DNA of 9,286 nt from JALZIF01 sp964584905 (GCA_964584905.1 CAZPCC010000115.1:1-9286); one strand, 5' to 3'; positions 1 to 7,504 are shown, counted from the first letter of the stretch. Notes: generated from the letters alone by a model not told the origin. Made by a program: numbers and translations.

Positions 1-192
1 TGACATCGGCGCCACGGTCTTCTGGTCGGCGGACCTGCGCGTATTTCCAGCCTCCATGCACTGGACGCACAGACAATATTGGCAGGGATCGGGCGGTCCG
101 GAATGGTCGGTCGGGGCGCAGCCGACGCGCGTCGCGCGGATTCCCTGGTGCTCGTCGAGCAGCCCCTTGATCCGGTTCCCCACGCGCGTCAT
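1..192 (-). CDS. possible Cys-rich hypothetical protein, 3' part outside window
   Basis: An open minus-strand frame begins with ATG at 192 and runs off the left edge, giving 64 residues. It is not recognised. A CxxCxCxxC cluster (residues 38-46, sequence CQYCLCVQC) could bind metal or an Fe-S cluster, but this is only a pattern. Codons mostly end in G or C, as expected for a gene in this DNA. The upstream GGGAAGG is a weak Shine-Dalgarno candidate about nine bases before the ATG. The gene would diverge from the DinB gene across a 64-base gap. The opposite strand is also open here, continuous with the DinB frame, so the coding strand cannot be settled from this window. It may not be a gene. 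Confidence 0.28.
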   Translation of the reverse strand, partial: MTRVGNRIKGLLDEHQGIRATRVGCAPTDHSGPPDPCQYCLCVQCMEAGNTRRSADQKTVAPMS

Positions 193-244
193 CGTGAACA
201 GCCTTCCCGGAGGCGTCCACCATCACCGCACGCGAGAGGTGCAC

Positions 245-251
245 GAGGAGG
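245..251 (+). promoter_or_regulatory. Shine-Dalgarno deciding the DinB start
   Basis: GAGGAGG lies five bases before the ATG at 257. It picks this start over the in-frame ATG at 56, which would add 67 residues without a signal-like or family-like character ahead of a clear signal peptide. Confidence 0.8.
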
Positions 252-256
252 CACAA

Positions 257-817
257 ATGCGGAGTTCCCGAGTCACACTACTGGCACTGGCGGCCGGCGT
301 CCTGGTATCTCTTGGCGGCCTGACGCTTACCGCGCCCGGCGGTCGAGGACAGGACGCACCCGCGGGCTTCCGGGACGAGTTCCTGCACCAGTTCGACATC
401 TCGATGAACAAAGTCATCGCGCTTGCCGAGGCCATTCCGGCCGACCGCTACGCGAAAAGCGCCGTCGGTGGAGCGATGCCGCTGGCACAGATTCATGCGC
501 ACATTGCGCGCTTCAACTACCATTACCCCGCGACGGCGATGGGTATCGCACCCGCGGCGGGGATCGACCCCGACACGCTCGAGCGCGTCGTCGACAAGGC
601 GCAGGTCGTCGCACTCCTGCGCCTCTCCACCGAGCACGTACGGCAGGCCGTCCGCCGGATGCCGGACGAGCAACTCGCTCAGCCGACCACACTCTACGGA
701 CGCCAGGTGCCGCAGTGGTCGGTGCTCCTTCAACTGCTCGCCCACATGAACGACCACATGGGACAGTCGATCGCTTACGCGCGCGCGGCCGGGGTCGCGC
801 CGCCGTGGTCGCGCTGA
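257..817 (+). CDS. secreted DinB-family protein
   Basis: The product is 186 residues, normal for the DinB/YfiT four-helix-bundle superfamily plus a signal peptide. Residues 1-10 are basic, residues 8-26 are hydrophobic, and cleavage is likely near residues 30-33, so the protein should be exported. The mature part has the family pattern: a first helix after FRDEFLHQF, a His pair in QIHAHIARFNYH (H80, H82) and the late HMNDHMGQ segment (H163, H167) followed by an AYARAAGVAPPWS tail. Such histidines form a divalent metal site in DinB proteins. Many members are thiol-dependent transferases, but most secreted members have no known substrate, and none is shown here. The next gene starts two bases after the stop, so the pair is probably cotranscribed and coupled. 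The family call is firm; the role is unknown. Confidence 0.88.
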   Translation: MRSSRVTLLALAAGVLVSLGGLTLTAPGGRGQDAPAGFRDEFLHQFDISMNKVIALAEAIPADRYAKSAVGGAMPLAQIHAHIARFNYHYPATAMGIAPAAGIDPDTLERVVDKAQVVALLRLSTEHVRQAVRRMPDEQLAQPTTLYGRQVPQWSVLLQLLAHMNDHMGQSIAYARAAGVAPPWSR

Positions 818-819
818 CG

Positions 820-1014
820 ATGCGGATCGTATTCAACGTCTTAGGCGGCTTGCTGCTGCTCGCGGGAGGAGTCTGGTTCCTGCAAGGGATCAACATCCTT
901 CCTGGAAGCTTCATGACTGGCCAGACCAAGTGGGCCGTTTACGGCGGCCTTCTCATGGTGGCCGGCATCGGCCTGCTGTTCCTGGCAAATCGTCGTCGTC
1001 GAGACACTGCCTAA
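820..1014 (+). CDS. small two-helix inner-membrane protein
   Basis: The product is 64 residues. Two hydrophobic segments (about residues 4-22 and 39-56) flank a short loop with LQGINILPGSFMTG, and the tail is basic (NRRRRD), which predicts a hairpin with the Arg-rich end in the cytoplasm. From memory, small proteins with this LQG-x-N-x-LPGS-x-MTG loop and a following W recur in many bacteria as hypotheticals; no function is known to me. The start ATG lies two bases after the DinB stop with no clear Shine-Dalgarno of its own, so translation likely depends on the upstream gene. The TAA stop sits inside a GCCTAAC motif that looks like an integron attC core, a common arrangement at the ends of cassette genes. 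Confidence 0.75.
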   Translation: MRIVFNVLGGLLLLAGGVWFLQGINILPGSFMTGQTKWAVYGGLLMVAGIGLLFLANRRRRDTA

Positions 1015-1035
1015 CGCTGCGTTGTAGCTGACGGC
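1010..1035 (+). other. attC-like left arm (integron recombination site remnant)
   Basis: GCCTAAC at 1010-1016 fits the attC core RYYYAAC. A five-base spacer follows, then GTTGTAGC at 1022-1029 and TGACGGCG. The order and spacing match the left arm of well-known cassette attC sites such as that of aadA (core, five-base spacer, GTTCAAGC, CGAC). The matching inner right arm that should fold back on it is not visible. A GTTRRRY core, GTTAGGC, appears only at 1154-1160, giving a 151-base interval, longer than usual. It is best read as a damaged or rearranged site. A chance match is possible. Confidence 0.4.
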
Positions 1036-1082
1036 GTAAGGCTTTCAGGTTCCACTGAGCGAGCACCCCAATCGGCGGGGAT

Positions 1083-1160
1083 ATGAAAGCCATCGTCCAC
1101 GACCGGTGCGGCTTGCCTGACGTCCTCGAACTGCGCGACATTCCCGAGCCCGCGTTAGGC
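1083..1160 (+). pseudogene. 5' fragment of a medium-chain alcohol dehydrogenase / quinone oxidoreductase gene
   Basis: From ATG 1083 the first 26 or so codons read MKAIVHDRCGLPDVLELRDI then PEPALGG. This is the typical N-terminal strand pair of MDR-superfamily NAD(P)-dependent alcohol dehydrogenases and quinone oxidoreductases. The expected continuation, an acidic turn then VLVRVHAASVN-like sequence, is absent. After GCG TTA GGC the frame turns into Arg/Gly-rich sequence that runs antisense through the kinase gene. No catalytic or cofactor domain remains, so this is a broken gene end of under 80 bases. A weak GGCGG lies four bases before the ATG. Similarity stops at the GTTAGGC at 1154-1160, so loss of the rest may have happened at that site. 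Confidence 0.55.
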
Positions 1161-1191
1161 GGTCGAAACCGGTTCGGGCGGGCCGAGAACG

Positions 1192-1223
1192 GAGTTCAGG
1201 CGTTCCGAGCGCCGAGTTCAGGC
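1192..1223. repeat. 10-bp direct repeat GAGTTCAGGC, 22-bp period
   Basis: GAGTTCAGGC occurs at 1192-1201 and again at 1214-1223. The second copy contains the stop codon of the minus-strand hybrid kinase (TCA at 1218-1220 on the plus strand). It may be a small tandem duplication at the gene end or chance. No convincing hairpin-plus-T-run terminator is visible between 1015 and 1217. Confidence 0.45.
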
Positions 1224-3983
1224 AGCCCGCACGAACGCGCTCAGGTCCCGTACGACTTCGTCAATGTGTCGCTCGAGCTTCGACAGCTCGCCAGCGGCGG
1301 CACCGAGCGCTCCGTCGCGCCCCATGTGCTCGAGCAGGCGCGCCGAAGCATACGCCGGTCCCTCGCCAAAGTTGCCGACGGAACCCCTGAGCGCGTGCGC
1401 CGAGCGCGACAGCGACGCGGCGTCGCCCGCGGTAACGCTCTCGCGGATGGCGGCCAGCATCTTCGGCGAATTGGCGCAGAACATCGCCACCAGCCTGCCG
1501 AGCAATTCGCGGTCGTCTCCGACGCGATCCAGTGTGTCGCCGGGATCGAATGATGTCGGCTGAGACATCTGTGGGATGGATGGGAGAAAGGCGGGCGCAT
1601 CGAGGCTCGGGGCAGCGGAGCGTTCGACCGGCGTGGTGCCCACGGCAAGGTCCAGCGTCTCGAACAGCTCCTGGGGACGCACAGGCTTGCTGAGATAGTG
1701 GTCCATCCCCGCAGCCAGGCAGCGCTCGCGGTCGCCGCGCATGGCGTGCGCGGTCAGGGCGATGATCGGCAGATGCGCTCCGGTCTCACCTTCCACCTTG
1801 CGAATGGCCGCCGTCGCCTCGAAGCCGTCCATCTCCGGCATCTGTACGTCCATCAGCACGGCGTCGAACTGGTGCGCCTGGAACGCCTCAAATGCCTCGC
1901 GGCCATTCTCAGCGACCACCACGTGATGCCCGCGTTTCTTCAGCAGGCTGATCATCAGCGTGCGGTTCACGGGATTATCCTCCGCCAGCAGGATGTGCAG
2001 CGCGTTGTGGTCTTCCCGCAGGGAATGCCGCGTCACCAGCGCAGGGGCGAACGGCGTGGCCGCGCCCGAGGTGACGGCAAGCGCCGCGTGCATGGCCTCG
2101 AACAGGATCGACTGGCGCACCGGCTTGGTGAGGTACGACGCCACGCCCAGCTCCTTGCACCGCGCCGCGTCGCCGCGCTGTCCCACCGACGACAGCATCA
2201 TGATCGTCGAACCGCCAAGCTCCGGCCGCGCCTGGATTGCCTCGGCCACCTGGAAGCCGTCCATGTCGGGCATCTGGAAGTCCAGAAGCACCAGCGAGTA
2301 TGGCCGGTTGTGCTGGCGCGCGTCGTTCATCGCCGCCAGGGCCGCGAACCCGCCATCGACCAGCGTCGGTTCCATGTGCCAGTTGGTCAGAATCTCGTTC
2401 AGTAGCCGGCGATTCATCGCGTTGTCATCCACCACGAGCACGCGCATGCCCTTCAGGTCGGCGACATGCCGCACGCGCGGTTCGCTGGCCTGCGCGGGGC
2501 GCGCCACGAACGGTACCGTGAAATGAAAGGTGCTTCCCTTGCCGGGCTCGCTGTCCATCCAGATGCGTCCCCCCATCAGCTCCACCAGCTGCGAGGCGAT
2601 CGCCAAGCCAAGGCCGGTGCCGCCGAATTTCCGCGTGGTGGAGTTGTCCGCCTGGGTGAAGGACTCGAAAACGCTGGCGTGCTTGTCTTTCGGTATTCCT
2701 ATCCCCGTGTCGGAGACGCTGAACTCCAGCTCCACGTTCGGGTATTCGCCGGCCCCGCGCTTCGCCAGGACCACGACTTCGCCGCGCTCAGTGAACTTGA
2801 TGGCGTTGCTCAGGAGGTTGCTCACCACCTGGCGCACCCGCCCCGGGTCGCCGCGCAGGTGCGATGGGACGTCCGGGGCCATGTAGTACACCACTTCGAG
2901 CCCCTTCTGGTGCGCGCGGATGGTCTGCGTTCGAATGGCATCGTCCAGCATCGAGCCAAGGTCGAAATCGATGACGTCCAGCTCGAGTTTGCGCGCTTCG
3001 ATCTTGGAGTAATCCAGGATGTCGTTGATGACCGTGAGCAGCGAATCCGCCGACGTCCGCACCAGTCCCAGGTACTCGCGCTGCTCCGGGGTGAGGTCGG
3101 TGTCGAGCGCCAGCTCCGTCATCCCGATGATGCCGTTCATCGGCGTCCGGATCTCGTGACTCATGTTGGCGAGAAACTCGCTCTTGGCGCGGTTGGCCAC
3201 CTCCGCCTTCGCCGCGGCCGCTGCGAGATCGGCCGTCCGGGACTTGATCTCCTCTTCCGCGCCATCCATCGCGGTCACGACGGACGCCGTGAGCGACGCC
3301 GCCATGGATCGCGAGATCCGCTGCAGCCCGATAATGGAGCCGACGGCGATCAGGATCGCGATGATCCAGCCCGTGGCCTGCAGAGTATTGGCCTGCTGGA
3401 ACGCCCGCTCCATCGCGGCGGAGGAGCGATTCCGGATTTCCGCGAGCCGTTCCACCATGCCGGCGTACTGCTGCTGCATCAGCCGCACCGCTGGAAGCAC
3501 GGCGTCGGAGGATCCACTGCTGATGAGGAGCCCGCTCGTAGCGCGCGCAAGGGTATAATATGAAGTGAAGTCACCGTTGAGGCGCGCCAGCTCCTCCCCA
3601 CCGACGGTGGCGTTGGACTCGATGGACCGCAACTCGCGCGTGAACGCGCGGCTGATCTCGTCCGCAGCGCCGAGTTTCGCCGTATCCGCGGCGGCCACCG
3701 CGTCCTGCATCTCGCGCTGCAAACGCGCGAGCGTTTCCTCGAGCGACCGGCTGCTCTGCATTAACGGGTAGTGTCCCTGCTCGATTTGCTCCAGCCGGTG
3801 GCCGTTGACGATGCCGAAGCCGACATTCACGAGGATGGTCACCGCGAAGGCGGCGGCGGCGAGGTTCGGCACCCACGTGAGCTTCTTGCGAAAGGGCTGC
3901 TGGGCGAACTCGTGCTGCCAGCTCCCCGCCGCGGGCGCGACGGAATCGGTGTTCACGGGAGGGTTTGAGATGGGCTGCGTCAT
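1218..3983 (-). CDS. BarA/TorS-type hybrid histidine kinase with two receivers and HPt
   Basis: The product is 921 residues. Transmembrane helices at about 38-60 and 205-221 enclose a roughly 145-residue, mostly helical periplasmic region without Cys, resembling a four-helix-bundle sensor. A coiled coil (about 235-265) leads to HisKA with LANMSHEIRTPMN (H276), then the ATPase domain with N393, DTGIG (D425) and GGTGLGL (454-460). Receiver 1 has VVDD (D519, D520), D568 and K620. Receiver 2 has AEDN (E668, D669), D712 and K766. The C-terminal HPt has SAHALRGSVGNFG (H863). All phosphotransfer residues are present, so a full His-Asp-His relay inside one protein is expected, with an additional receiver. 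Its ATG overlaps the stop of the binding-protein gene (ATGA), with no Shine-Dalgarno of its own, implying coupled synthesis. A partner response regulator is not in the window. Confidence 0.95.
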   Translation of the reverse strand: MTQPISNPPVNTDSVAPAAGSWQHEFAQQPFRKKLTWVPNLAAAAFAVTILVNVGFGIVNGHRLEQIEQGHYPLMQSSRSLEETLARLQREMQDAVAAADTAKLGAADEISRAFTRELRSIESNATVGGEELARLNGDFTSYYTLARATSGLLISSGSSDAVLPAVRLMQQQYAGMVERLAEIRNRSSAAMERAFQQANTLQATGWIIAILIAVGSIIGLQRISRSMAASLTASVVTAMDGAEEEIKSRTADLAAAAAKAEVANRAKSEFLANMSHEIRTPMNGIIGMTELALDTDLTPEQREYLGLVRTSADSLLTVINDILDYSKIEARKLELDVIDFDLGSMLDDAIRTQTIRAHQKGLEVVYYMAPDVPSHLRGDPGRVRQVVSNLLSNAIKFTERGEVVVLAKRGAGEYPNVELEFSVSDTGIGIPKDKHASVFESFTQADNSTTRKFGGTGLGLAIASQLVELMGGRIWMDSEPGKGSTFHFTVPFVARPAQASEPRVRHVADLKGMRVLVVDDNAMNRRLLNEILTNWHMEPTLVDGGFAALAAMNDARQHNRPYSLVLLDFQMPDMDGFQVAEAIQARPELGGSTIMMLSSVGQRGDAARCKELGVASYLTKPVRQSILFEAMHAALAVTSGAATPFAPALVTRHSLREDHNALHILLAEDNPVNRTLMISLLKKRGHHVVVAENGREAFEAFQAHQFDAVLMDVQMPEMDGFEATAAIRKVEGETGAHLPIIALTAHAMRGDRERCLAAGMDHYLSKPVRPQELFETLDLAVGTTPVERSAAPSLDAPAFLPSIPQMSQPTSFDPGDTLDRVGDDRELLGRLVAMFCANSPKMLAAIRESVTAGDAASLSRSAHALRGSVGNFGEGPAYASARLLEHMGRDGALGAAAGELSKLERHIDEVVRDLSAFVRAA

Positions 3984-4465
3984 TTCACGACGAGTGTCTT
4001 GACGCCGTCAATCAGGCGAACGTCCGCCGAGACGTAGCCCACCGCACCCGGGTTCTTTTGCACGAACTCGAGCACCTCGGTTTCGCTGCTTTTTTCCGGT
4101 GGCGGGACGTCCCGGCCGGAGAAGATCTGCTGCTGCCAGAACGCGCGGATTGCACGAACCGGCTTGCGATGCACGGCGTCGGTGAACGCGATGCGAGCGG
4201 CCGCATCGGACTTCAGGTCAACCGGTTCCACGTGCTGCCCGTCGGGCCATTTCGCCGTGCGCTTCAGGAACACATTCGACAGCTCGTCGCGGCCGATAGT
4301 CGTGGCGCGATTGTCCGCATGGACGATGACCGAAAAGTGTGCCGCTGACGGCTCTCGTGGCGAGGCCGAAAACACCGCGCCGGTGAAGCCGCCAGTCATC
4401 ATGACGACGCCGAGCAATACCGCCGCGATACGGCCGGTACGGAGGAAGGGCTGGGGACGGGGCAT
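3980..4465 (-). CDS. short PstS-like periplasmic binding protein
   Basis: The product is 161 residues from ATG 4465. This start gives a signal peptide (basic residues 8-12, hydrophobic 13-33, cleavage near 34); an upstream in-frame start would put 51 residues of porin-antisense sequence first. The mature part follows the PBP-like pattern of small PstS-related proteins: FSVIVHADN (44-52), ELSNVFLKRTAKWPDG (61-76), PVDL (81-84), FWQQQIFSG (109-117) and a PGAVGYVS segment (139-146). It is about half the length of a transport PstS (about 300 residues or more), and no ABC permease or ATPase is nearby, so transport is unlikely. The gene is sandwiched between the barrel (28-base gap) and the kinase (4-base overlap), suggesting that it presents a ligand to the kinase sensor domain. 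Phosphate as ligand is not shown. Confidence 0.8.
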   Translation of the reverse strand: MPRPQPFLRTGRIAAVLLGVVMMTGGFTGAVFSASPREPSAAHFSVIVHADNRATTIGRDELSNVFLKRTAKWPDGQHVEPVDLKSDAAARIAFTDAVHRKPVRAIRAFWQQQIFSGRDVPPPEKSSETEVLEFVQKNPGAVGYVSADVRLIDGVKTLVVK

Positions 4466-4493
4466 TGACAGAAACTCGATTGCTGAATGTTCG

Positions 4494-5618
4494 TTAAAAG
4501 CCGATGGAGAAGCTGCTGATGAAGTATGCGCCAGTGCGCGGCGGCTGTGTAATGTCGGTGGTCTGCTCGAACAGGTAGCCCTTAATCGAGTGGGCCTCCA
4601 GCTTGAAGACGGCGCCATCGCTGAGGAAGAAGTTCAGCCCCACGGCCTCATCCCGGTTCAGCCGGTAGCGATGCCAGCTTTCGGGTGCCAACTGGAAGGC
4701 CGCACGGTTGGCTTCGATCTGGCCGTTGACACTCAGCCACGGAAGCACGCGGAGGCCGAGCTGCGCGTACTGGGAGTTCATCTCGACCCCTTCAGAGCTC
4801 ACTCGTAAGCGCTCGGCGCGGACGAGGACGCGATCGAACGTGCCGTCCACGCTCGCGATCCATACCTCCGTGTTGGTGCCGTTCGGACGCGGATACACGC
4901 CGCCGAAATCCTTCTCTCGCCGGCCGCCGATGCCCATCCGCAGCCCTTCCACCGGCGTTGCCACCCAGAGCTGTCCGCCAAGCACGTTCTTCGCATCGAC
5001 TACGGCACCCATGTAGCTGAGCGGTTCCGTCGCAAAGTCGTTGCTCCAGGTGCCGAACTCCAGCAGCTTGAAGCTGCCCGTATACGCATCGATCGACGTT
5101 TCCCAGGGTTTGCCGCCGCGAAAGCGTTGCGAGAGCGACACGCCGTCGATCGATTCAGCGGTGTAGATACCCTCGGAGTACACTGCGTACGGCGCGCGAT
5201 AGAAGGGCAACAGCGTTCCAACGTAGCGGACTTCGTTGTAGATGCCGAATGGCAGCGGTGTCTTTCCGACGCGCAGCCTCATGGTCGAGGCGAACCGCCG
5301 CTCGTAAAACGCCATGTCCAGCTTGATGTTGTCCTCGAATTGCATCGTCGGGCTGTCGCCGAGTCGACGGTGCGCCATCTGGACCACGAAATGGTCGGAC
5401 GTCGTCGCTTCATAGCGCGCCATGATCGCCGCACGGCGATAGTCGGCGGTGCCGTCTTCCGTGAGACCCATTGTGGGATAGCGGTCGGATATTCCGAACG
5501 CCTGGGTGAGATAGCCATGCACGGACAGCACGGGCTTCGAAGCGTCCTGCGCTGTCACAGCGGCCGGCGCCAGGACGGCGAGGACGACTGCGAGACAATG
5601 AGCAATACGTGTGTACAT
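4494..5618 (-). CDS. outer-membrane beta-barrel porin-like protein
   Basis: The product is 374 residues from ATG 5618. This start gives a clean signal peptide (hydrophobic 8-20, cleavage likely after VTA, residue 23). An in-frame ATG at 5648 would add ten residues, and GAGAGCGGAA precedes 5618. The mature protein is made of alternating hydrophobic/polar strands rich in aromatics and Gly, contains the segment RVGKTPLPFGIYNEVRYVG, and ends in FISSFSIGF, a C-terminal Phe as in the BAM-recognised beta signal. It is probably a 14-18-strand pore, but the strand count and solute are not readable. It lies 89 bases downstream of the first kinase and 28 bases before the binding-protein gene, so it is probably cotranscribed and admits the signal sensed by the module. 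I do not recognise a named porin family. Confidence 0.82.
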   Translation of the reverse strand: MYTRIAHCLAVVLAVLAPAAVTAQDASKPVLSVHGYLTQAFGISDRYPTMGLTEDGTADYRRAAIMARYEATTSDHFVVQMAHRRLGDSPTMQFEDNIKLDMAFYERRFASTMRLRVGKTPLPFGIYNEVRYVGTLLPFYRAPYAVYSEGIYTAESIDGVSLSQRFRGGKPWETSIDAYTGSFKLLEFGTWSNDFATEPLSYMGAVVDAKNVLGGQLWVATPVEGLRMGIGGRREKDFGGVYPRPNGTNTEVWIASVDGTFDRVLVRAERLRVSSEGVEMNSQYAQLGLRVLPWLSVNGQIEANRAAFQLAPESWHRYRLNRDEAVGLNFFLSDGAVFKLEAHSIKGYLFEQTTDITQPPRTGAYFISSFSIGF

Positions 5619-5707
5619 GGGTGTTCCGCTCTCGTTGAGGGTGTTCATGGCAACAGGGTCAGGCAACGCGACGCAGAACGGCGCGCACGCGGGCAAGCAG
5701 TCGGGTT

Positions 5708-7369
5708 TCAATTCGCGCATGCCGGGGCCGCTTCATCGAGCGCCTTGCGTACGGCGTACGCCAACTCGTCATTGGTGAACGGTTTCTGCAGCAGCAGTCC
5801 CGCGCGCGCGCTAACGTCCCGGCGGATGATTTCGTCTTCGGTGTAGCCTGACATCAACAACACCTTCGTAGTCGGCCGGCGCTGGCGCATTTCGCGCACG
5901 AGGTCCGCGGCGCCCATTTCCGGCATGACGACGTCGGTGAGCAACAGATCGATGTAGTGGTCGTGGAGGTCCGCCACTTCGAGGGCCACGCGTCCATTAG
6001 GCGCCTCGAGCACCACGTACCCGTGCTTCTTGAGAATGCGTCCTGCCAGCGCGCGCACGCTCGGCTCGTCTTCAACCAGCAGGACTGTTTCCGAGCCACG
6101 CGGCGACAGCCGCTTCGCATGCGTGGCCGCGGAGGCGCACGACGATTCTTCCAGTTCCCGCGGCAACATGATCTCGAAGGTGCTTCCGACGCCGATGATC
6201 GACCGCACCAACATGAAGCCGCCCGACTGGGTGACGATTCCGTGCACGGTGGACAGACCCAACCCGGTGCCGCGCCCCGCCTCCTTGGTGGTGTAGAACG
6301 GCTCGAAAATGTGAGCCTGCACTTCGGCCGGCATGCCGCACCCGTTGTCCGTCACCGAGATCCTGATGTACTCCCCCATGGGTATCCCCAGTGGAGAGTC
6401 CCCAGGCACCTCCACGTTGGACGTCGCCAGTGTAAGGGTGCCTCCCTTCGGCATGGCGTCCCGTGCGTTGACCGACAGGTTGACCAGCACCTGCTCCATC
6501 TGCGTCGGGTCCACGAGCACGGAGCCGCGCGCGTTCAGGCGCGTCACCACCGTGATGTCCTCGCCGATCACGCGCCCCAGCATGGTCTGCGTCTGGGCGA
6601 TGGTCGCGTCGAGGTTCAGGACCACGGGATTGAGGATCTGTTTGCGCGAGAACGCGAGCAGCTGCCGGGTCAACGACTCCGCACGCCGCGCCGATGTGCG
6701 GATCTCCAAAACGTCGTCGTAGCGAGGGTCCGACGGGTGAATGGCGTCCAGCAGAAAGTCGCTGTGCCCCAGGATGGCGGTGAGAATGTTGTTGAAGTCA
6801 TGAGCGATTCCGCCGGCGAGCAATCCGACAGCCTCCATCTTCTGGGATTGGCTCAGCTGCTGTTGCAGCGACCTCTCCGCGGTGATGTCGCGCGCGACCC
6901 ACAAGACGGAGTCGTCGTTCAGCCGCGTGACCATGGCGGAGAACAACAGGGTCTGACCGGGAAATTGCAGCGAGTACTCGTGCGCCACCGGTTCACATGC
7001 TTTACCGGGCGCGGTAGGCGCGAGCGCCGCCTGGATCACGCGGCACACTCCGTCGGCATCCTGTGGCGTAAGCACGTCGCGCACGTTGCGGCCCAGCAAC
7101 TCCTCACGGGGAGCGTACAGCCACTTCGCCGCGGTGCTCGGGACCTTCAGATACTCGCCGTCACGACTGAGCACGAGCACGATGTCGGTCATCGCCGCGA
7201 GCAGCGAGCGTTGCTCCGCTTCGGCTTGATCGAGCTGGGTATGCGCCTGCCGGAGGAACTGCTTCGTGCGCCGGCCGTTCAGTCGGGCAATTCCGACCCA
7301 GATGAATCCCGAGATCGCGAGCGCGGCGATTATTGTGCTAAACGCGATGGTGGACAGGAACTCCGGCAC
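5708..7369 (-). CDS. membrane-anchored PAS / histidine kinase / receiver hybrid protein
   Basis: The chosen start is GTG 7369, with GGAG eight bases upstream, giving 553 residues. The longer ATG at 7531 would overlap the divergent small gene and add 54 residues without family features. A single N-terminal helix (about 5-28) anchors it. It is followed by a short coiled coil, a PAS domain (about 54-166) ending in ARDIT, and HisKA with GGIAHDFNNIL (H190), the subtype of NtrB- and CckA-like kinases. The ATPase domain has N301, DNGCGM (D341) and GTGLGL (367-372). The C-terminal receiver has VEDE (E433, D434), LTDVVMPEMG (D479) and K529, all intact. It lacks HPt and a DNA-binding domain, so its phosphate must go to a separate HPt or regulator; the HPt of the last operon gene is a candidate (inference). 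It is the first gene of the four-gene operon. Confidence 0.93.
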   Translation of the reverse strand: MPEFLSTIAFSTIIAALAISGFIWVGIARLNGRRTKQFLRQAHTQLDQAEAEQRSLLAAMTDIVLVLSRDGEYLKVPSTAAKWLYAPREELLGRNVRDVLTPQDADGVCRVIQAALAPTAPGKACEPVAHEYSLQFPGQTLLFSAMVTRLNDDSVLWVARDITAERSLQQQLSQSQKMEAVGLLAGGIAHDFNNILTAILGHSDFLLDAIHPSDPRYDDVLEIRTSARRAESLTRQLLAFSRKQILNPVVLNLDATIAQTQTMLGRVIGEDITVVTRLNARGSVLVDPTQMEQVLVNLSVNARDAMPKGGTLTLATSNVEVPGDSPLGIPMGEYIRISVTDNGCGMPAEVQAHIFEPFYTTKEAGRGTGLGLSTVHGIVTQSGGFMLVRSIIGVGSTFEIMLPRELEESSCASAATHAKRLSPRGSETVLLVEDEPSVRALAGRILKKHGYVVLEAPNGRVALEVADLHDHYIDLLLTDVVMPEMGAADLVREMRQRRPTTKVLLMSGYTEDEIIRRDVSARAGLLLQKPFTNDELAYAVRKALDEAAPACAN

Positions 7370-7377
7370 CGGAACGA

Positions 7378-7381
7378 CTCC
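7378..7381 (-). promoter_or_regulatory. Shine-Dalgarno deciding the GTG start at 7369
   Basis: The minus strand reads GGAG eight bases before GTG 7369. It supports a start immediately ahead of the transmembrane helix and leaves a 142-base gap to the divergent gene. Confidence 0.6.
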
Positions 7382-7497
7382 AGCGAATTGTGGTTGACAT
7401 GCTGGAGTATCGGACGACGCGACGGTTGCCTTAATGTCGGGCGGATAGGAAACTCCATCGCCCGTTGAGATTGGCACTCGACTGCGACCGCCATACT

Positions 7498-7504
7498 GAG
7501 GAGG
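7498..7504 (+). promoter_or_regulatory. strong Shine-Dalgarno for a TTG start
   Basis: GAGGAGG lies seven bases before TTG 7512. It is one of the best ribosome-binding sites in the window and is the main reason to accept a TTG start for the 63-residue ORF. Confidence 0.75.

Noticed and set aside
3552..3557. Perfect TATAAT inside the hybrid kinase gene
   Set aside because: No TTGACA-like hexamer lies 16-18 bases upstream (the sequence there is AGCCCG), and there is no plus-strand gene to drive. It falls in codons for a Tyr-Tyr-Thr stretch.
2466..3563. 365-codon open frame on the plus strand
   Set aside because: It is antisense to the 921-residue kinase, and the translated sequence is Arg/His-rich without motifs. 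It is a composition effect.
3980..4465. Phosphate transporter PstS proper
   Set aside because: It is only half the usual length and has no pstC, pstA or pstB nearby. Its position with a kinase argues for sensing rather than transport.
7394..7399. Consensus TTGACA upstream of the small gene
   Set aside because: No acceptable -10 box follows at normal spacing. It is kept only as a note in the intergenic entry.
5957..7468. 503-codon open frame on the plus strand
   Set aside because: It is antisense to the 553-residue kinase, whose domains are unmistakable. The product is His/Arg/Val-rich with no family resemblance, as expected from the mirror frame of GC-rich codons.
7472..7487. Sigma-54-like TGGCAC ... 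TGC
   Set aside because: The GG-to-GC distance is one base shorter than the strict sigma-54 spacing, and the implied start would lie on the ribosome-binding site.
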